DNA from: Brevibacillus invocatus
Lineage (GTDB): Bacteria > Bacillota > Bacilli > Brevibacillales > Brevibacillaceae
Reading direction: 5' to 3'
Assembly: GCF_003710915.1 (NCBI RefSeq)
Contig: NZ_RHHR01000006.1
Location: 1 to 64,000, forward strand
Length of the DNA stretch: 64,000 nt
The notes beneath the pieces were generated by a model that did not search any database, was not told the origin of the DNA, and saw only the letters and a list, made by a program, of their open reading frames with translations. This document shows positions 45,537-54,640 of this stretch, one piece after another. The position numbers and the translations under genes are program-made. Numbering within the stretch: position 1 is the stretch's first letter; every line of letters starts with the position of its first letter.

Positions 45537-46313
45537 TTATTTTCTTCTTTCTCTCTTTCGCAATATTCGCGACTGTGGTGCAAAATGATGCTCCATTCTC
45601 CCAACCAGCCAAAAAAGCAGCATCCCGAGCAAAGAAAGCAACAGAACGGAAGCGAACAAGGCGGGAGCTTGAAAATTCCCTGATGCCCGGCGTCCAAAAT
45701 AGCCGAGTCCTTCACTTGCTCCTAACCACTCCCCGATGGTTGCACCGGATACACTGTACGTCGCTGCTACCTTTAAGCCACTGAAAAATGCGGGAAGACT
45801 TGCGGGCAATTGCAGCTTGGTGAAGATCTGCCAGGAGTTCGCCCCCATCGTCTGCAAAAGACTGATCATCTCCTTGTCGGTAGCACGCAGTCCATCATAG
45901 GTCGTGACGACAATCGGAAAAAAGGTGAACAGGACTGTGACGGCAATTTTTCCCGACAAATCATAGCCAAACCACAGAATGAACACGGGCGACAAAGCAA
46001 TGATCGGGATCGTCTGTGAGATGACAATGTACGGATAGACGATTCGCTCGACCACCTGACTCCGATTCATCGCAAAGGCGAGCAAACTGCCGAAAAAGAT
46101 GGAGATGGAAAGCCCGATCAGCACCTCCTGCAACGTCGCCCACAAGTGAAGCCCCAGTAAAGCCTCTCGCAAATCCCATAATGACAGGATGACCGCACTG
46201 GGTGGAGGCAGAATGAAGGGAGGGATAGCAAGCAATCGGCAGCCCGCTTCCCACACGAGCAGAAACAAGCCTAGCGAGACGCCAAACCATAGGCCGCGAC
46301 TCCCTTTATCCAT
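45537..46313 (-). CDS. thiX: HMP-pyrimidine ABC transporter permease (ThiX)
   Basis: A 258-aa BPD-type permease with about six hydrophobic segments. The ATPase-contact EAA loop is LQTMGANSWQIFTKLQLPASLPAFFSGLK. ATG 46313 (GGAGGG at 7 nt) overlaps the thiZ stop codon by 8 nt; a start 5 codons upstream lies inside thiZ. It forms the membrane part of ThiXYZ. Confidence 0.92.
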   Translation of the reverse strand: MDKGSRGLWFGVSLGLFLLVWEAGCRLLAIPPFILPPPSAVILSLWDLREALLGLHLWATLQEVLIGLSISIFFGSLLAFAMNRSQVVERIVYPYIVISQTIPIIALSPVFILWFGYDLSGKIAVTVLFTFFPIVVTTYDGLRATDKEMISLLQTMGANSWQIFTKLQLPASLPAFFSGLKVAATYSVSGATIGEWLGASEGLGYFGRRASGNFQAPALFASVLLLSLLGMLLFWLVGRMEHHFAPQSRILRKRERRK

Positions 46314-47100
46314 ACGCTTTCCCTCCATTCCCCTGAAGCTGACCCTGATCCCGCACCGCCTGACGAAGCAGCTGCCAGATCTGTTCGCGCACAGTCAAGA
46401 ATTCCGCGAGATTGCGAGAGGCAGTGGTCCGGGGATATTCGATCGGTACGGAAAGCTCAAAAGGCTGAGTGATCGGTACACCAGACAGGAGAATGACACG
46501 ATTGGCCATCAAGATCGCTTCATCGATATCATGGGTGATCATAATCATGGTGCTTCCGGTTTCCTGCCACATCTGAAGCAGCCACTCCTGCATCTCCAGT
46601 CGTGTAATCCCGTCCAAGGCGCTAAACGGTTCATCCAGGAGCATGATCTTAGACCCGAAAAGAAGCGCTCGCAAGAAGGAAACACGTTGTCTCATCCCCC
46701 CTGACAGCTCACCTGGATACGCGTCCGCCCAGTCCTGCAAACCGTAGCGAGGAAGTTCATCACGAACCTTTTGCTGAGCATCCCGCTTTGCCATTCCCTG
46801 GATTTCCAGGGGCAATGCCGCATTCTCTACGACCGTTCTCCACGGCATCAGCAAATCTCGTTGTGGCATATAGCCGATCTTACCAAGGCGCTTTTCTACA
46901 GCTTCTTTGCCTATGCGAATATCTCCCGACCCGGGCTGAAGGAGTCCTGCTGCCAGCTGAAACAAGGTACTTTTGCCAATTCCGCTGGGCCCGATCAGAC
47001 TGACAAACTCCCCTTTTTCCACGAAAAAGTCAAACGAGTCGAGTATAGGCTTTGTTCCGTAAGAAAAGCTCACTTGAGAAAAAGCGATTTGCTCGCTCAC
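46306..47100 (-). CDS. thiZ: HMP-pyrimidine ABC transporter ATPase (ThiZ)
   Basis: A 264-aa ABC ATPase with Walker A GPSGIGKST, Q-loop GYMPQRDLLMPW, signature LSGGMRQR, Walker B IMLLDEP and H-loop ITHD. The order Q-D-L-L-M-P-W is typical of the nitrate/taurine/HMP family. GTG 47100 overlaps the tenA stop codon as GTGA; GTG 47106 is an alternative. Confidence 0.93.
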   Translation of the reverse strand: MSEQIAFSQVSFSYGTKPILDSFDFFVEKGEFVSLIGPSGIGKSTLFQLAAGLLQPGSGDIRIGKEAVEKRLGKIGYMPQRDLLMPWRTVVENAALPLEIQGMAKRDAQQKVRDELPRYGLQDWADAYPGELSGGMRQRVSFLRALLFGSKIMLLDEPFSALDGITRLEMQEWLLQMWQETGSTMIMITHDIDEAILMANRVILLSGVPITQPFELSVPIEYPRTTASRNLAEFLTVREQIWQLLRQAVRDQGQLQGNGGKAYG

Positions 47101-47765
47101 GGCCACATTTCCTGCCGGTACGCCATATCCCAGAACAGAAGCTCCATTTTGGAGGTGATCAGAAAATGCTCTTCCAAACGTGCGAGCTCCTGCTCGTTTT
47201 TCCCCTCTGCCAATTGATCGATTACTTCGATCAGCCAGATAGCCAGCTGACCGAATTCGTCAGAGCTGTACATGCGTACCCAGTCACCGTACAAAGGATG
47301 ATCCATCGCGCCGTCTACCTTGGCCAAAAGCTTTCCGATTTCCCAATAGCTCCAGGTGCAAGGCAACAGTGCACTCACCAGCTCTGCCAATGAGCCTTGA
47401 TGCGCGACTTTGAGCATGTAGCTGGTATAGGCAAGCATCACAAAGGAAGGCTCGGTTGCCTCCAATTCTTCCCTGGAGATGCCAAAGCGTTCTGCGTATT
47501 GACGATGCAAGGCCATTTCACCATTCAGTGTCGCTTCCTGCAATCCCGCGAATCGGGCACTCGTCTCCAGGTCGTAAGCTTTTGTGCTGCCTAGTGCGAA
47601 CATTTTGGCGTATTCAATCAAGTACACGTAATCTTGTTTCATGTAGAACTTAAACGATTCAACGGGCAAGGTCCCGTCGCCCAATCCTGTTACAAAAGGA
47701 TGTTGATGTGTGCGCTCCCAGATCGGCGCCACGCTTTCCCAAAGTCTTTGTGAAAAAGGCTTCAC
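47097..47765 (-). CDS. tenA: Aminopyrimidine aminohydrolase / thiaminase II (TenA)
   Basis: A 222-aa all-helical TenA protein that hydrolyses aminomethyl-pyrimidine to HMP for thiamine salvage. Family features include FSQRLWESVAPIWERTHQHPFVTGLGDGTLP, FKFYMKQDYVYLIEYAKMFA (active-site Asp/Tyr), a Cys in LLPCTWSYWEIG (catalytic) and FWDMAYRQE (Glu). GTG 47765 follows GGAG at 10 nt; the longer frame runs into ylmB. It is coupled to thiZ. Confidence 0.94.
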   Translation of the reverse strand: MKPFSQRLWESVAPIWERTHQHPFVTGLGDGTLPVESFKFYMKQDYVYLIEYAKMFALGSTKAYDLETSARFAGLQEATLNGEMALHRQYAERFGISREELEATEPSFVMLAYTSYMLKVAHQGSLAELVSALLPCTWSYWEIGKLLAKVDGAMDHPLYGDWVRMYSSDEFGQLAIWLIEVIDQLAEGKNEQELARLEEHFLITSKMELLFWDMAYRQEMWP

Positions 47766-47772
47766 GACGCAG

Positions 47773-49068
47773 TCACTCCTCCACTTGTTTTGCCTGGTTG
47801 CACCAGGTTGCGATAAAGGTTGCCAGTATCTGTGCAAATTGTACGAGCTGTTCCGGATCGATCGATTCATCTACGGCATGTGCGTGAGCCAGCTCCCCAG
47901 GTCCGAACAGCACAGCCGGAATCCCCGCATGGGCAAACCATCCGGCATCTGTCACGGAAGGCGACATGTCCACGACAGGAGTTTGTTGCAGCTGCTGCTC
48001 ATAGGCGGACTTCAGGACGCTCAGAGCCGGGTGATTCACATCTAATTCCAGGGAAGGAAAGATCTCTCCGCGCTCCTCGATCATCGAACGACCTCCCCAG
48101 CGAAACACAGGTGGGTTTTCTCGCAGCCACAAATCGGCTGCTGCCGCTCGATTCACATGGTCTTCGATTTCTTTTACGACCTCTTCATACGATTCATTCG
48201 GATAGAAGTGCACCGTGATCCAAAGGGCACAACGATCTGCAATAAATGCTGCGTGACGTCCGCCTTCGATCACGGCCGGATTGATTGTGGTGCTGCCGGC
48301 AGGAAAGCCCGGATACGATTTCATCACAGCCCAATGCCGTTCCAAATCTTGCAGGGAGGCGATAATCTTTGTCATCTTTTCAATCGCTGATGCACCGTGC
48401 ACGCGACCTCCGGCATGAATGGTTCTCGCCCTCATCCCATCGTGTAGGGTGACAGGGCTTTCCACCGTGATCCAGCCTGTGATCACGCCGCCTTGTCCTT
48501 GCATGTGCAGATTGCTGGTATCGACGACGACTGCATAATCGGCGGTGTAGCCACGCTCGATAGCAGACAGCGTCCCGGCTTCTCCTGCCTCTTCTCCAAT
48601 CACGGATTGAAAAATCAAATCGCCTTTCAAAGGAACACCATGCTCGCGCAGCATTTTGACCGCGAACAGACTGGCAGCCATACCGCCTTTCATATCCGCG
48701 ACACCACGTCCATACAGCCGCCCGTCACTGCCTTTTGTCAAAGAAAATGGCGGGTAGGTCCAGCCTGCATCATCGCCTACCTCAGCGACGTCAATATGTC
48801 CATTGATGATCAGACTGTTCGCCTGCTTCGAGTCCGTACCCGTAAGTCTCCCCACGATGTTGTCATCACCAGGAAAAACGGTCCATCTGTCGACTTCAAA
48901 GCCCAGCTGCGTCAATTCGTCAGCCAATATTCCCTGAACTTCATCGCTGTTGCGTGCCGGGGGACTTACTGTCGGTTGAGAGACCAAAATTTCCAGCAAG
49001 TCAAACATTTCCTGTTGTCGACTGGCTATGGCTGCGACCGCTTCACGTACACGATCCACGCTACTCAA
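47773..49068 (-). CDS. ylmB: Formylaminopyrimidine deformylase (YlmB, M20 family)
   Basis: A 431-aa M20/ArgE-like metallohydrolase. Zinc-site segments are [15 protein letters not shown] (His, Asp), [13 protein letters not shown] (Asp), [10 protein letters not shown] (Glu pair), VVVDTSN and a C-terminal [12 protein letters not shown] (His). In thiamine salvage it removes the formyl group from FAMP before TenA acts. TTG 49068 overlaps the thiG end; AAGGG lies nearby. The operon context decides this function over a generic deacetylase. Confidence 0.9.
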   Translation of the reverse strand: MSSVDRVREAVAAIASRQQEMFDLLEILVSQPTVSPPARNSDEVQGILADELTQLGFEVDRWTVFPGDDNIVGRLTGTDSKQANSLIINGHIDVAEVGDDAGWTYPPFSLTKGSDGRLYGRGVADMKGGMAASLFAVKMLREHGVPLKGDLIFQSVIGEEAGEAGTLSAIERGYTADYAVVVDTSNLHMQGQGGVITGWITVESPVTLHDGMRARTIHAGGRVHGASAIEKMTKIIASLQDLERHWAVMKSYPGFPAGSTTINPAVIEGGRHAAFIADRCALWITVHFYPNESYEEVVKEIEDHVNRAAAADLWLRENPPVFRWGGRSMIEERGEIFPSLELDVNHPALSVLKSAYEQQLQQTPVVDMSPSVTDAGWFAHAGIPAVLFGPGELAHAHAVDESIDPEQLVQFAQILATFIATWCNQAKQVEE

Positions 49069-49831
49069 TCATCCCTTCTGTCGGACTGCTCGCAGAAGCA
49101 TATCTCTTTTTCGGGATGCGCCCTGCTATAAATCCTTTGCGACCTGCTTCTACGCCAAGCTTCATCGCTTCTGCCATCAGTACCGGATCGTCTGCCAACG
49201 CTACTGCCGTGTTGAGCAGCACGCCGTCCGCGCCCAGCTCCATCGCTTTTGCACAATCAGCTGGCGAACCGATCCCTGCATCCACGATGATCGGTACTTT
49301 TGCATCTTCGATAATAAAACGCAGGTTGTTTTCGTTCACGATTCCTTGGCCAGATCCAATCGGTGATGCTCCAGGCATCACAGCGTGCACGCCGACCTCC
49401 TGCAGCCTTCTCGCGAGAATCGGATCGTCATTCGTATAGGTCAGCACGGTAAAGCCTTCCTCCACGAGGATGCGTGAAGCCTCCAGGGTTCCGATCGGAT
49501 CAGGTAGCAAGGTTTTGGGGTCGCCGATCACTTCAACCTTGATCATGTCGCACAGTCCGGAGGCTTTTGCGAGTCGAGCGATTCTGACCGCTTCCTCTGC
49601 GGTATAAGCTCCCGCTGTGTTTGGCAGCAAGGTAAAACGCTTCAAGTCCAGCTTTTCCAAAAAATGAGGCTCGTGCGGATTCTCCAGATTCAGTCTGCGT
49701 ACGGCAAAAGTCAAAATCTCTGCCCCCGAAACCTCTACTGCCTTACCTTGTATATCCAAATCTGCAAATTTACCGGTTCCCAAGAGCAAACGGGAACGAA
49801 ATTCGTATGTGCCAATTTTCCATGTATCCAT
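49061..49831 (-). CDS. thiG: Thiazole synthase (ThiG)
   Basis: A 256-aa TIM-barrel enzyme that makes thiazole phosphate from DXP, dehydroglycine and ThiS thiocarboxylate. Visible motifs are [12 protein letters not shown] at the start, [28 protein letters not shown] and [29 protein letters not shown]; the Schiff-base Lys is in the MIKVEVIGD strand. It lies 6 nt behind thiS. thiO/thiH and thiF are not in this operon. Confidence 0.96.
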   Translation of the reverse strand: MDTWKIGTYEFRSRLLLGTGKFADLDIQGKAVEVSGAEILTFAVRRLNLENPHEPHFLEKLDLKRFTLLPNTAGAYTAEEAVRIARLAKASGLCDMIKVEVIGDPKTLLPDPIGTLEASRILVEEGFTVLTYTNDDPILARRLQEVGVHAVMPGASPIGSGQGIVNENNLRFIIEDAKVPIIVDAGIGSPADCAKAMELGADGVLLNTAVALADDPVLMAEAMKLGVEAGRKGFIAGRIPKKRYASASSPTEGMIE

Positions 49832-49837
49832 GATGTG

Positions 49838-50041
49838 TCATCCTCCCCCAACAAAGTGAACAATCTCAATCCGATCACCATCTGCGATCGTTTTTTCTTC
49901 ATACTTCGTGCGATCGAGTATTTCGCCATTCTGTTCGACCACCACGATTTTTTCCAGGAGCTGATAGGAAGCAAGCAAGCCGCGAATGGTTTGCACCTCT
50001 TCCGTCAATTCAACCTGCTTGCCATTTAAGGTAATCCGCAT
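49838..50041 (-). CDS. thiS: Thiamine biosynthesis sulfur carrier (ThiS)
   Basis: 67 aa, ubiquitin-like, ending in the required Gly-Gly (HFVGGG), which is adenylated and thiocarboxylated to supply sulfur to ThiG. RITLNGKQVEL and VVVEQNGEILDRTKY are typical. ATG 50041 follows GGGGGGAG; a start 13 codons upstream lies in the leader. It is the first gene after the TPP riboswitch. Confidence 0.95.
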   Translation of the reverse strand: MRITLNGKQVELTEEVQTIRGLLASYQLLEKIVVVEQNGEILDRTKYEEKTIADGDRIEIVHFVGGG

Positions 50042-50159
50042 GAATCTCTCCCCCCTTTTGTCCCTTTTTTTCTCAAACAAAAAAACTTCTCCCGTCTACT
50101 GGACTATCCTCCAGCCAAACAGAAGAAGCTGTATACCAAAACATCCGGACGAATGGCAA

Positions 50160-50187
50160 TAAAAAAACCATCCGCCACTCGGATGGT
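50160..50187 (-). terminator. Leader terminator of the TPP riboswitch
   Basis: AACCATCCG, AGTGG and CGGATGGTT on the minus strand, then seven T, located between the aptamer and thiS. A second weaker hairpin ending in T-residues follows at about 50079-50131. Confidence 0.85.
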
Positions 50188-50261
50188 TGGGTTCGATTCC
50201 ATGTGCGATGCGTGACGAACAAGCTACCTAAAGCTTGCGCAACACGTACCGCAACAACGAT

Positions 50262-50362
50262 TTCGTCTACCTCTTCCTCCGCTGGCATGACCCAGGTCAG
50301 GTTCAACGGTCAGTAACACACTCGTTACAATCTCAGCCAACGATGCTCGGCCCCCGCTTGGT
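50262..50362 (-). ncRNA. TPP riboswitch (thi box)
   Basis: On the minus strand AGCGGGGGCC...GGCTGAGATTGTAACGAGTG...ACTGACCGTTGAACCTGACCTGGGTCATGCCAGCGGAGGAAG contains the two invariant thi-box parts, CTGAGA and ACCTGA...GGGTxATGCCAGCG. With the downstream terminator it should stop transcription of the thiS-thiY operon when thiamine pyrophosphate is ample. Confidence 0.96.
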
Positions 50363-50411
50363 AAAGAACTATGTGATTGTGTACTTTCACTTTCGCCTAT
50401 ACAGTATCACG

Positions 50412-50795
50412 CTATTTTGAATTTGTAAAGGTTTCCTTGTGTATGACTTCCAGTTCGACCAGACAGCGCTCTGCCCACGCGGACATTTTTTTCAGCTTTT
50501 CCATCTCTCTCTCCAGTGCAATACGCACCGATTCCTTGTAATCCGGGATTGCAGCATTATAGCGAATGACGGATGGGCCAGCCACATAGAACTTCTCCAG
50601 ATGAGAAAGCGCTGGACGTTGATGAAATAAAGGCACATCCACTTCATAGGATGTGTGCAAATCGCCCTGTGTTGGGAACTTCGTCACGGCCAAGACCTTC
50701 ACCAACAGCTTGTTGTCTTGATTTTCCAGAACTTCCGCAATATACTCTCCTGTTTTGTAAGGAACGCGAACAATATCGCCAGGATTCCAATTCAT
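50412..50795 (-). CDS. kapB: Kinase-associated protein B (KapB)
   Basis: 127 aa, similar in length and start (GDIVRVPYKTGEYIAEVLE, then FPTQGDLHTSYEVDVPLFHQRPALSHLEKFYV) to B. subtilis KapB, which promotes phosphorelay input through KinB at the onset of sporulation. It is sometimes called a lipoprotein, but no signal peptide is visible. AGGAGG lies upstream of ATG 50795. It lies 21 nt behind the AlaX gene and is probably co-transcribed with it. Confidence 0.88.
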   Translation of the reverse strand: MNWNPGDIVRVPYKTGEYIAEVLENQDNKLLVKVLAVTKFPTQGDLHTSYEVDVPLFHQRPALSHLEKFYVAGPSVIRYNAAIPDYKESVRIALEREMEKLKKMSAWAERCLVELEVIHKETFTNSK

Positions 50796-50816
50796 CGTTT
50801 AACCTCCTATTTTTGC

Positions 50817-52031
50817 TTATTCACCGCTCAATATGCTCTCCAGCTTCTGCCTCGCATGAGCAAGCACTTCTTCGGCGGGAAGGTTCGACTGGCCGCCACC
50901 CTGTGCGATCGCCGGACTGCCTCCGCCTTTTCCTGTTATGAGAGGCAATGTTTCCTTCATCAACTCGTTCATGGCAACGGGCACATCCTGGCCCCGAGCA
51001 AAAACAAGCTGCTGTTTTTCACCAGTAGCCGCCAGGAGCGTTAGAACATCAGCTGCCTGAGCATTTACTTGATGAGCAAACTGTTGGAGCTGCTGGATCG
51101 TACGATCGGCAAATACTTTTTGAATCAAGCGATAGTGACCCAATGGAACAGCATGCACAATCGCTTGACGAACTTCCTCTTCAAGCAGCAGTCGTTCTTT
51201 TTCCAACAGGGTTTGTTTCAACGAATCGCGTTCGGACAGCAGACGGTCTACCTGTGTCACCAAATCAGCTTCGTTGGTGCCTAGCAAACGAGCAGCTTCG
51301 TTCAATCTTCGCTGCTTCTGGGTGTAATCCCGCATAGCGCGCCAGCCACACAAAAATTCCAATCGAATGTTGCCGCGATGCCGTTCCCAACCCAGGATTT
51401 TGATCAGCCCTACTTCGCCCGTACGTGAAGGATGGGTCCCGCCGCAAGGATTGTAATCGAACTCGGGTATGATCACCAAGCGTATATTCTCCGTAACGGT
51501 TGGCTGTTTGTGCAGGGGCAATTTCGCCAATTCTTCCTCATCGACAAAACGGGCGATAATCGGGCGATTTTCCAGGATGATCTCATTGGCACGTCGTTCG
51601 ACCTGCTGCCACAACTCTTCGTGCAGCGCGTCCAGTCGCACATCGATCGTGACGCGCTCGGTTCCCATATGAAAAGCCAGTGTCTCTGCCTGAGCTACTT
51701 CGATAAAGGCTGCGGATAAAATATGTTGGCCCGCATGCTGCTGCATATGGTCAAAGCGTCTATTCCAATCGATTTGCCCTTGGACTTGATCCCATTCTTC
51801 AGGCAACTGTTCGGAGAGTCGATGGTGGATTTCACCCTCTGTCTCCTCTACATCCAGTACTTGGATATGCCCAAGTGTTCCATGATCCCCCGGCTGTCCG
51901 CCACCTGTAGGATAGAACGCCGTTTGGCTAAGCACCACGTAAGGTGTGCCATCCGCTTCTGAGCCTCTTTGGGTGATGGATGCGGTGAACGATTGCTGAT
52001 AGACGTCTTGGTAATACAACCTATCTTTCAT
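50817..52031 (-). CDS. Alanyl-tRNA editing protein (AlaX-like with DHHA1 domain)
   Basis: 404 aa, homologous to the editing half of AlaRS. The zinc and active-site motifs are HAGQH and, later, NPCGGTHPSRTGEV; a C-terminal DHHA1 domain carries GKGGGSPAIAQGGG. It hydrolyses Ser (or Gly)-tRNA(Ala) mischarged by AlaRS. The early part TAFYPTGGGQPGD is typical. A coiled stretch follows near residues 250-290. ATG 52031 follows AAGGAG at 5 nt. It is divergent from the DUF2203 gene. Confidence 0.93.
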   Translation of the reverse strand: MKDRLYYQDVYQQSFTASITQRGSEADGTPYVVLSQTAFYPTGGGQPGDHGTLGHIQVLDVEETEGEIHHRLSEQLPEEWDQVQGQIDWNRRFDHMQQHAGQHILSAAFIEVAQAETLAFHMGTERVTIDVRLDALHEELWQQVERRANEIILENRPIIARFVDEEELAKLPLHKQPTVTENIRLVIIPEFDYNPCGGTHPSRTGEVGLIKILGWERHRGNIRLEFLCGWRAMRDYTQKQRRLNEAARLLGTNEADLVTQVDRLLSERDSLKQTLLEKERLLLEEEVRQAIVHAVPLGHYRLIQKVFADRTIQQLQQFAHQVNAQAADVLTLLAATGEKQQLVFARGQDVPVAMNELMKETLPLITGKGGGSPAIAQGGGQSNLPAEEVLAHARQKLESILSGE

Positions 52032-52128
52032 CTTGACTCCTTGCCGCTGGTCGCAAAAAAACAATATGTGCTCCAGCCATTTTCTCCCTCCAACGATTAT
52101 GCTTATAATACAAGGGAGGGGGGCGGAT

Positions 52129-52521
52129 ATGTTGACAAAAAAGTATTTTACACTTGAAGAGGCGAATCAATGTTTGCCGTATGTAAAGGATGAAATCTCC
52201 TTTTTGAAAGATCTGAAGCGTCAGTTCTATAAAACCTATCAAGAACGTGAAACAGCCAAAAAGATACATGCATCGCAAGAAAGTGATGAACTCTTTACGC
52301 TGGAATGCCGATTGGAGTTCATGGAGATAGAAGCGCAAATGCGCATCAAGCAGCTAGCTACCCAGGGGATTCAGGTAAAGGATATCGATGTTGGTCTCGT
52401 GGATTTCCCCGCCATTATGAACGGTGAAGAAGTCCTGCTGTGCTGGCGTGAGGGTGAAACCACTGTCCATCACTATCATGGGCTGCATGATGGCTTTAGC
52501 GGTCGTAAAAAAATCGACTGA
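52129..52521 (+). CDS. DUF2203 family protein
   Basis: 130 aa. The start KYFTLEEANQCLPYVKDEI and the late VGLVDFPAIMNGEEVLLCWREGE with HYHGLHDGFSGRK are DUF2203 features. The middle is a charged helical coiled region. The function is unknown. ATG 52129 lies behind a very strong GGGAGGGGGG, and a TATAAT hexamer is seen at 52104-52109. It is divergent from the AlaX gene. Confidence 0.88.
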   Translation: MLTKKYFTLEEANQCLPYVKDEISFLKDLKRQFYKTYQERETAKKIHASQESDELFTLECRLEFMEIEAQMRIKQLATQGIQVKDIDVGLVDFPAIMNGEEVLLCWREGETTVHHYHGLHDGFSGRKKID

Positions 52522-52539
52522 ACCATTGTCATCTCAGCT

Positions 52540-52767
52540 TTACCCCAGAAAAGAGGCCATTTGCTCATCACGGTTTAAGCGCTCTTCCGCTGATGCGAGG
52601 TCGTATTTTTTCAACAAATGAAACAGTTCGTTCAGCTGTTCCTGGGACAAGTCAGTCTCCAGCAATGCGGAAAGCTGTGCTGCACGATCCCCAGGTAAGA
52701 AAGGGGCTTGCTCCGCCAATTTGTTCTGTACATCCTCAACACTGTGATTCAATCTGCATTCTCCCAT
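52540..52767 (-). CDS. Small protein of unknown function, 75 aa
   Basis: ATG 52767 follows AGGAGG at 9 nt. The product is acidic and helical: VEDVQNKLAEQAPFLPG, LSALLETDLSQEQLNELFHLLKKYDLASAEER. No membrane segment or signal peptide. No family was recognised. It is convergent with the DUF2203 gene (18 nt between stops). Three tandem terminator-like repeats lie just upstream; an apparent longer frame through them is an artefact of their periodicity. Confidence 0.75.
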   Translation of the reverse strand: MGECRLNHSVEDVQNKLAEQAPFLPGDRAAQLSALLETDLSQEQLNELFHLLKKYDLASAEERLNRDEQMASFLG

Positions 52768-52809
52768 GCCTGCGTTCCTCCTATTTCGCTGCCATGAAAG
52801 GCAGTCATT

Positions 52810-52881
52810 GGACGGCCAAAATGGCTGTCTTTTGGACGGCCAAAATGGCTGTCTTTTGGACGGCCAAAATGGCTGTCTTTT
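52810..52881 (+). repeat. Three tandem 24-bp repeats, each a terminator-like hairpin
   Basis: GGACGGCCAAAATGGCTGTC-TTTT occurs three times without gaps (52810, 52834, 52858). Each unit folds GACGGCCA/TGGCTGTC around AA and ends in T-residues on the plus strand. They lie between a minus-strand small gene and the LysM-GH18 gene's terminator, facing plus-strand read-through. Confidence 0.92.
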
Positions 52882-52908
52882 TAGCATCATACCACGATTA
52901 CTTCCATG

Positions 52909-52943
52909 AAAAAAAGGCGTACAAACCTTTGGGATTGTACGCC
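52909..52943 (-). terminator. Terminator of the LysM-GH18 gene
   Basis: GGCGTACAA and TTGTACGCC are perfect arms on the minus strand, followed by seven T, 7 nt behind the stop codon. Confidence 0.9.
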
Positions 52944-52949
52944 CTGTAG

Positions 52950-54233
52950 TCACGCTCTCTTTCGAACGCGAAAGTTGGATTCAATCAACAGCCAATTTTG
53001 CGGAAATGGCAAGCCAAGCTTCCAGTAGCTGACTCCACGCAGTCCTAATTGTTTAACTAGGTTAAACTTCGCCTGAATGGAGCGTGCATCCTCAAACCAG
53101 ACCTGATGACGTCGCCCTTGATCGTCTGTGTACTCGAAAAATGGAGCCTGAGACTGATAATCGTATTGAATCGCAACTTTTTGCTCGGCTGCGAGTGCGA
53201 CGGCCGCTTGTGCGCTTAATGCTTTTGCTGTCGTACCGGGTTCATACGGCAGAGTCCAGTCATAGCCGTACAAATTTTGTCCCATCATAATTTTATCTGC
53301 AGGCATTTCAGTGATCGCATACTCCAATACTCTACGAACAGGTCCAATCGGCGATACAGCCATTGGAGGACCGCCACTATACCCCCACTCATAGGTCATG
53401 ATCACGACGAAGTCAGCGATGGCTCCAATTTGGCGATAGTCATGCGCGGAATACCACTTCCCAGGTTGATCAGCCCGTGTTTTGGGCGCGACAGCAACCG
53501 AAATCATTAGTCCGATTTCATTTGCCCGTGCCTTCGCACGCCTTAGGAACTGCGCATAGGCATTCCGGTCTTCAGCAGGAAGTGCCTCCATATCAAAATG
53601 AATGTCCCTAAATCCTAATTCTTGTGCGGTGGCAATGATATTGTCCAGCAGCTTATTTTGAATCTCCATATCATTCAAGACGAGGCTACCCAATTCCGTA
53701 CTGAATTGACCGCCCTCCAAATTGGTCACAACCAGCATCATGACAACCTGGTTTTCTTTGCTGATTGCGGCAAAATTGTTGAGCGCCGGCCGCGTCAAGG
53801 TGCCATCCCGATTAATGCGAAAACTAAAGGGAGCCAAGTACGTCAAATGAGGGGCAGCCTTGCGGACATCCTCTTCCAGGGCAGGGCTGACGGTACGCCT
53901 GGGCTCTGCGTAAGCAACAAAATCCGCTGCTCGTCTGGGCCGAGGGGGAATATACAGGCGCTGACCTACGTTAAGTGGCCGATACTGTGAAATTCCGTTC
54001 ACACGAGCTAGCTCGGCAGCACTGATCTGATAGCGTTGACCGATGGTGTACAGGGTATCCCCGGGTTTAACCCAGTAAAAACTGCCGACAATGGGTATCA
54101 CCAGCGCCTGTCCGACGACAAGGTTGTTCGGGTCAGGCAGTTCATTCGCTTTCACGATTTCATCTGCCGTCGACCCGTATGTCTCAGCGATGCTCCGCAC
54201 TGTCTGGCCTTGCTCGACTACATGAATCTGCAT
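52950..54233 (-). CDS. LysM-GH18 protein (spore cortex-lytic SleL/YaaH-like)
   Basis: 427 aa: two N-terminal LysM domains (about residues 1-47 and 51-97: VEQGQTVRSIAETYGSTADEI and VKPGDTLYTIGQRYQISAAEL), then a glycoside hydrolase 18 domain. The catalytic DxxDxDxE motif appears as FRDIHFDMEAL (Asp...Asp...Glu). Homologues SleL/YaaH are N-acetylglucosaminidases acting on spore cortex during germination. No signal peptide, as in YaaH, which enters the spore from the mother cell. ATG 54233 follows GGAGGAG; the Arg-rich upstream frame is the ribosome-binding region. Confidence 0.93.
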   Translation of the reverse strand: MQIHVVEQGQTVRSIAETYGSTADEIVKANELPDPNNLVVGQALVIPIVGSFYWVKPGDTLYTIGQRYQISAAELARVNGISQYRPLNVGQRLYIPPRPRRAADFVAYAEPRRTVSPALEEDVRKAAPHLTYLAPFSFRINRDGTLTRPALNNFAAISKENQVVMMLVVTNLEGGQFSTELGSLVLNDMEIQNKLLDNIIATAQELGFRDIHFDMEALPAEDRNAYAQFLRRAKARANEIGLMISVAVAPKTRADQPGKWYSAHDYRQIGAIADFVVIMTYEWGYSGGPPMAVSPIGPVRRVLEYAITEMPADKIMMGQNLYGYDWTLPYEPGTTAKALSAQAAVALAAEQKVAIQYDYQSQAPFFEYTDDQGRRHQVWFEDARSIQAKFNLVKQLGLRGVSYWKLGLPFPQNWLLIESNFRVRKRA

Positions 54234-54297
54234 ACGCCTCCTCCTTCGCTTTCTTTCTCTCTTTCTTGTATTCATCACGAAGGAAATAGGTGTTTGT

Positions 54298-54591
54298 CTA
54301 GATCAAAGGTTGCAGCACTTCAAAGAGAAAGCCAACCGATTGCATCGCGTAATGCGTTTCCTGGATTTCACCTCTGTTGAAAATAATGAGGGCAGGCACG
54401 CTGGTAATTTGCCATTTCTCTGCCAAAGGTGCCGCGGTATTCAAATTAATCTTGTAGAGCGGAGCTGTTGGTAGGGCCTCATGGGTCACCTCCAGCATCC
54501 TTTCTGCCAGCTTGCACGTCCCGCACATCGGGGTATAGACAAAGAGGGCGAAGGTTTGCTTTCCAGCACATCGTCGCTCCACTTCTGTCAT
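54298..54591 (-). CDS. Thioredoxin-like protein with CGTC active site
   Basis: A 97-aa thioredoxin-fold domain: FALFVYTPMCGTCKLAERML with the redox pair CxxC (CGTC), then YKINLNTAAPLAEKWQITSVPALIIFNRGE with the cis-Pro. It is a cytoplasmic thiol-disulfide protein. ATG 54591 follows GGAAGAG at 6 nt; a longer frame to 54720 has no site. It lies near the class Ib nrd genes, but a reductant role there is only a possibility. Confidence 0.88.
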   Translation of the reverse strand: MTEVERRCAGKQTFALFVYTPMCGTCKLAERMLEVTHEALPTAPLYKINLNTAAPLAEKWQITSVPALIIFNRGEIQETHYAMQSVGFLFEVLQPLI

Positions 54592-54640
54592 GTTCAGCTC
54601 TTCCAAGCAAATCGCTCCTGTCCCTTTACCCGACGAATTT

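Noticed and set aside
50073-50306. 77-codon frame over the TPP riboswitch leader
   Set aside because: It overlaps aptamer and terminator sequence.
52810-52881. CRISPR-like direct repeats
   Set aside because: Units are contiguous without spacers, and no cas genes are near.
52768-52953. N-terminal extension with repeated KRQPFWPS units
   Set aside because: Produced by reading through the 24-bp hairpin repeats (length divisible by three); the gene starts at 52767 behind AGGAGG.
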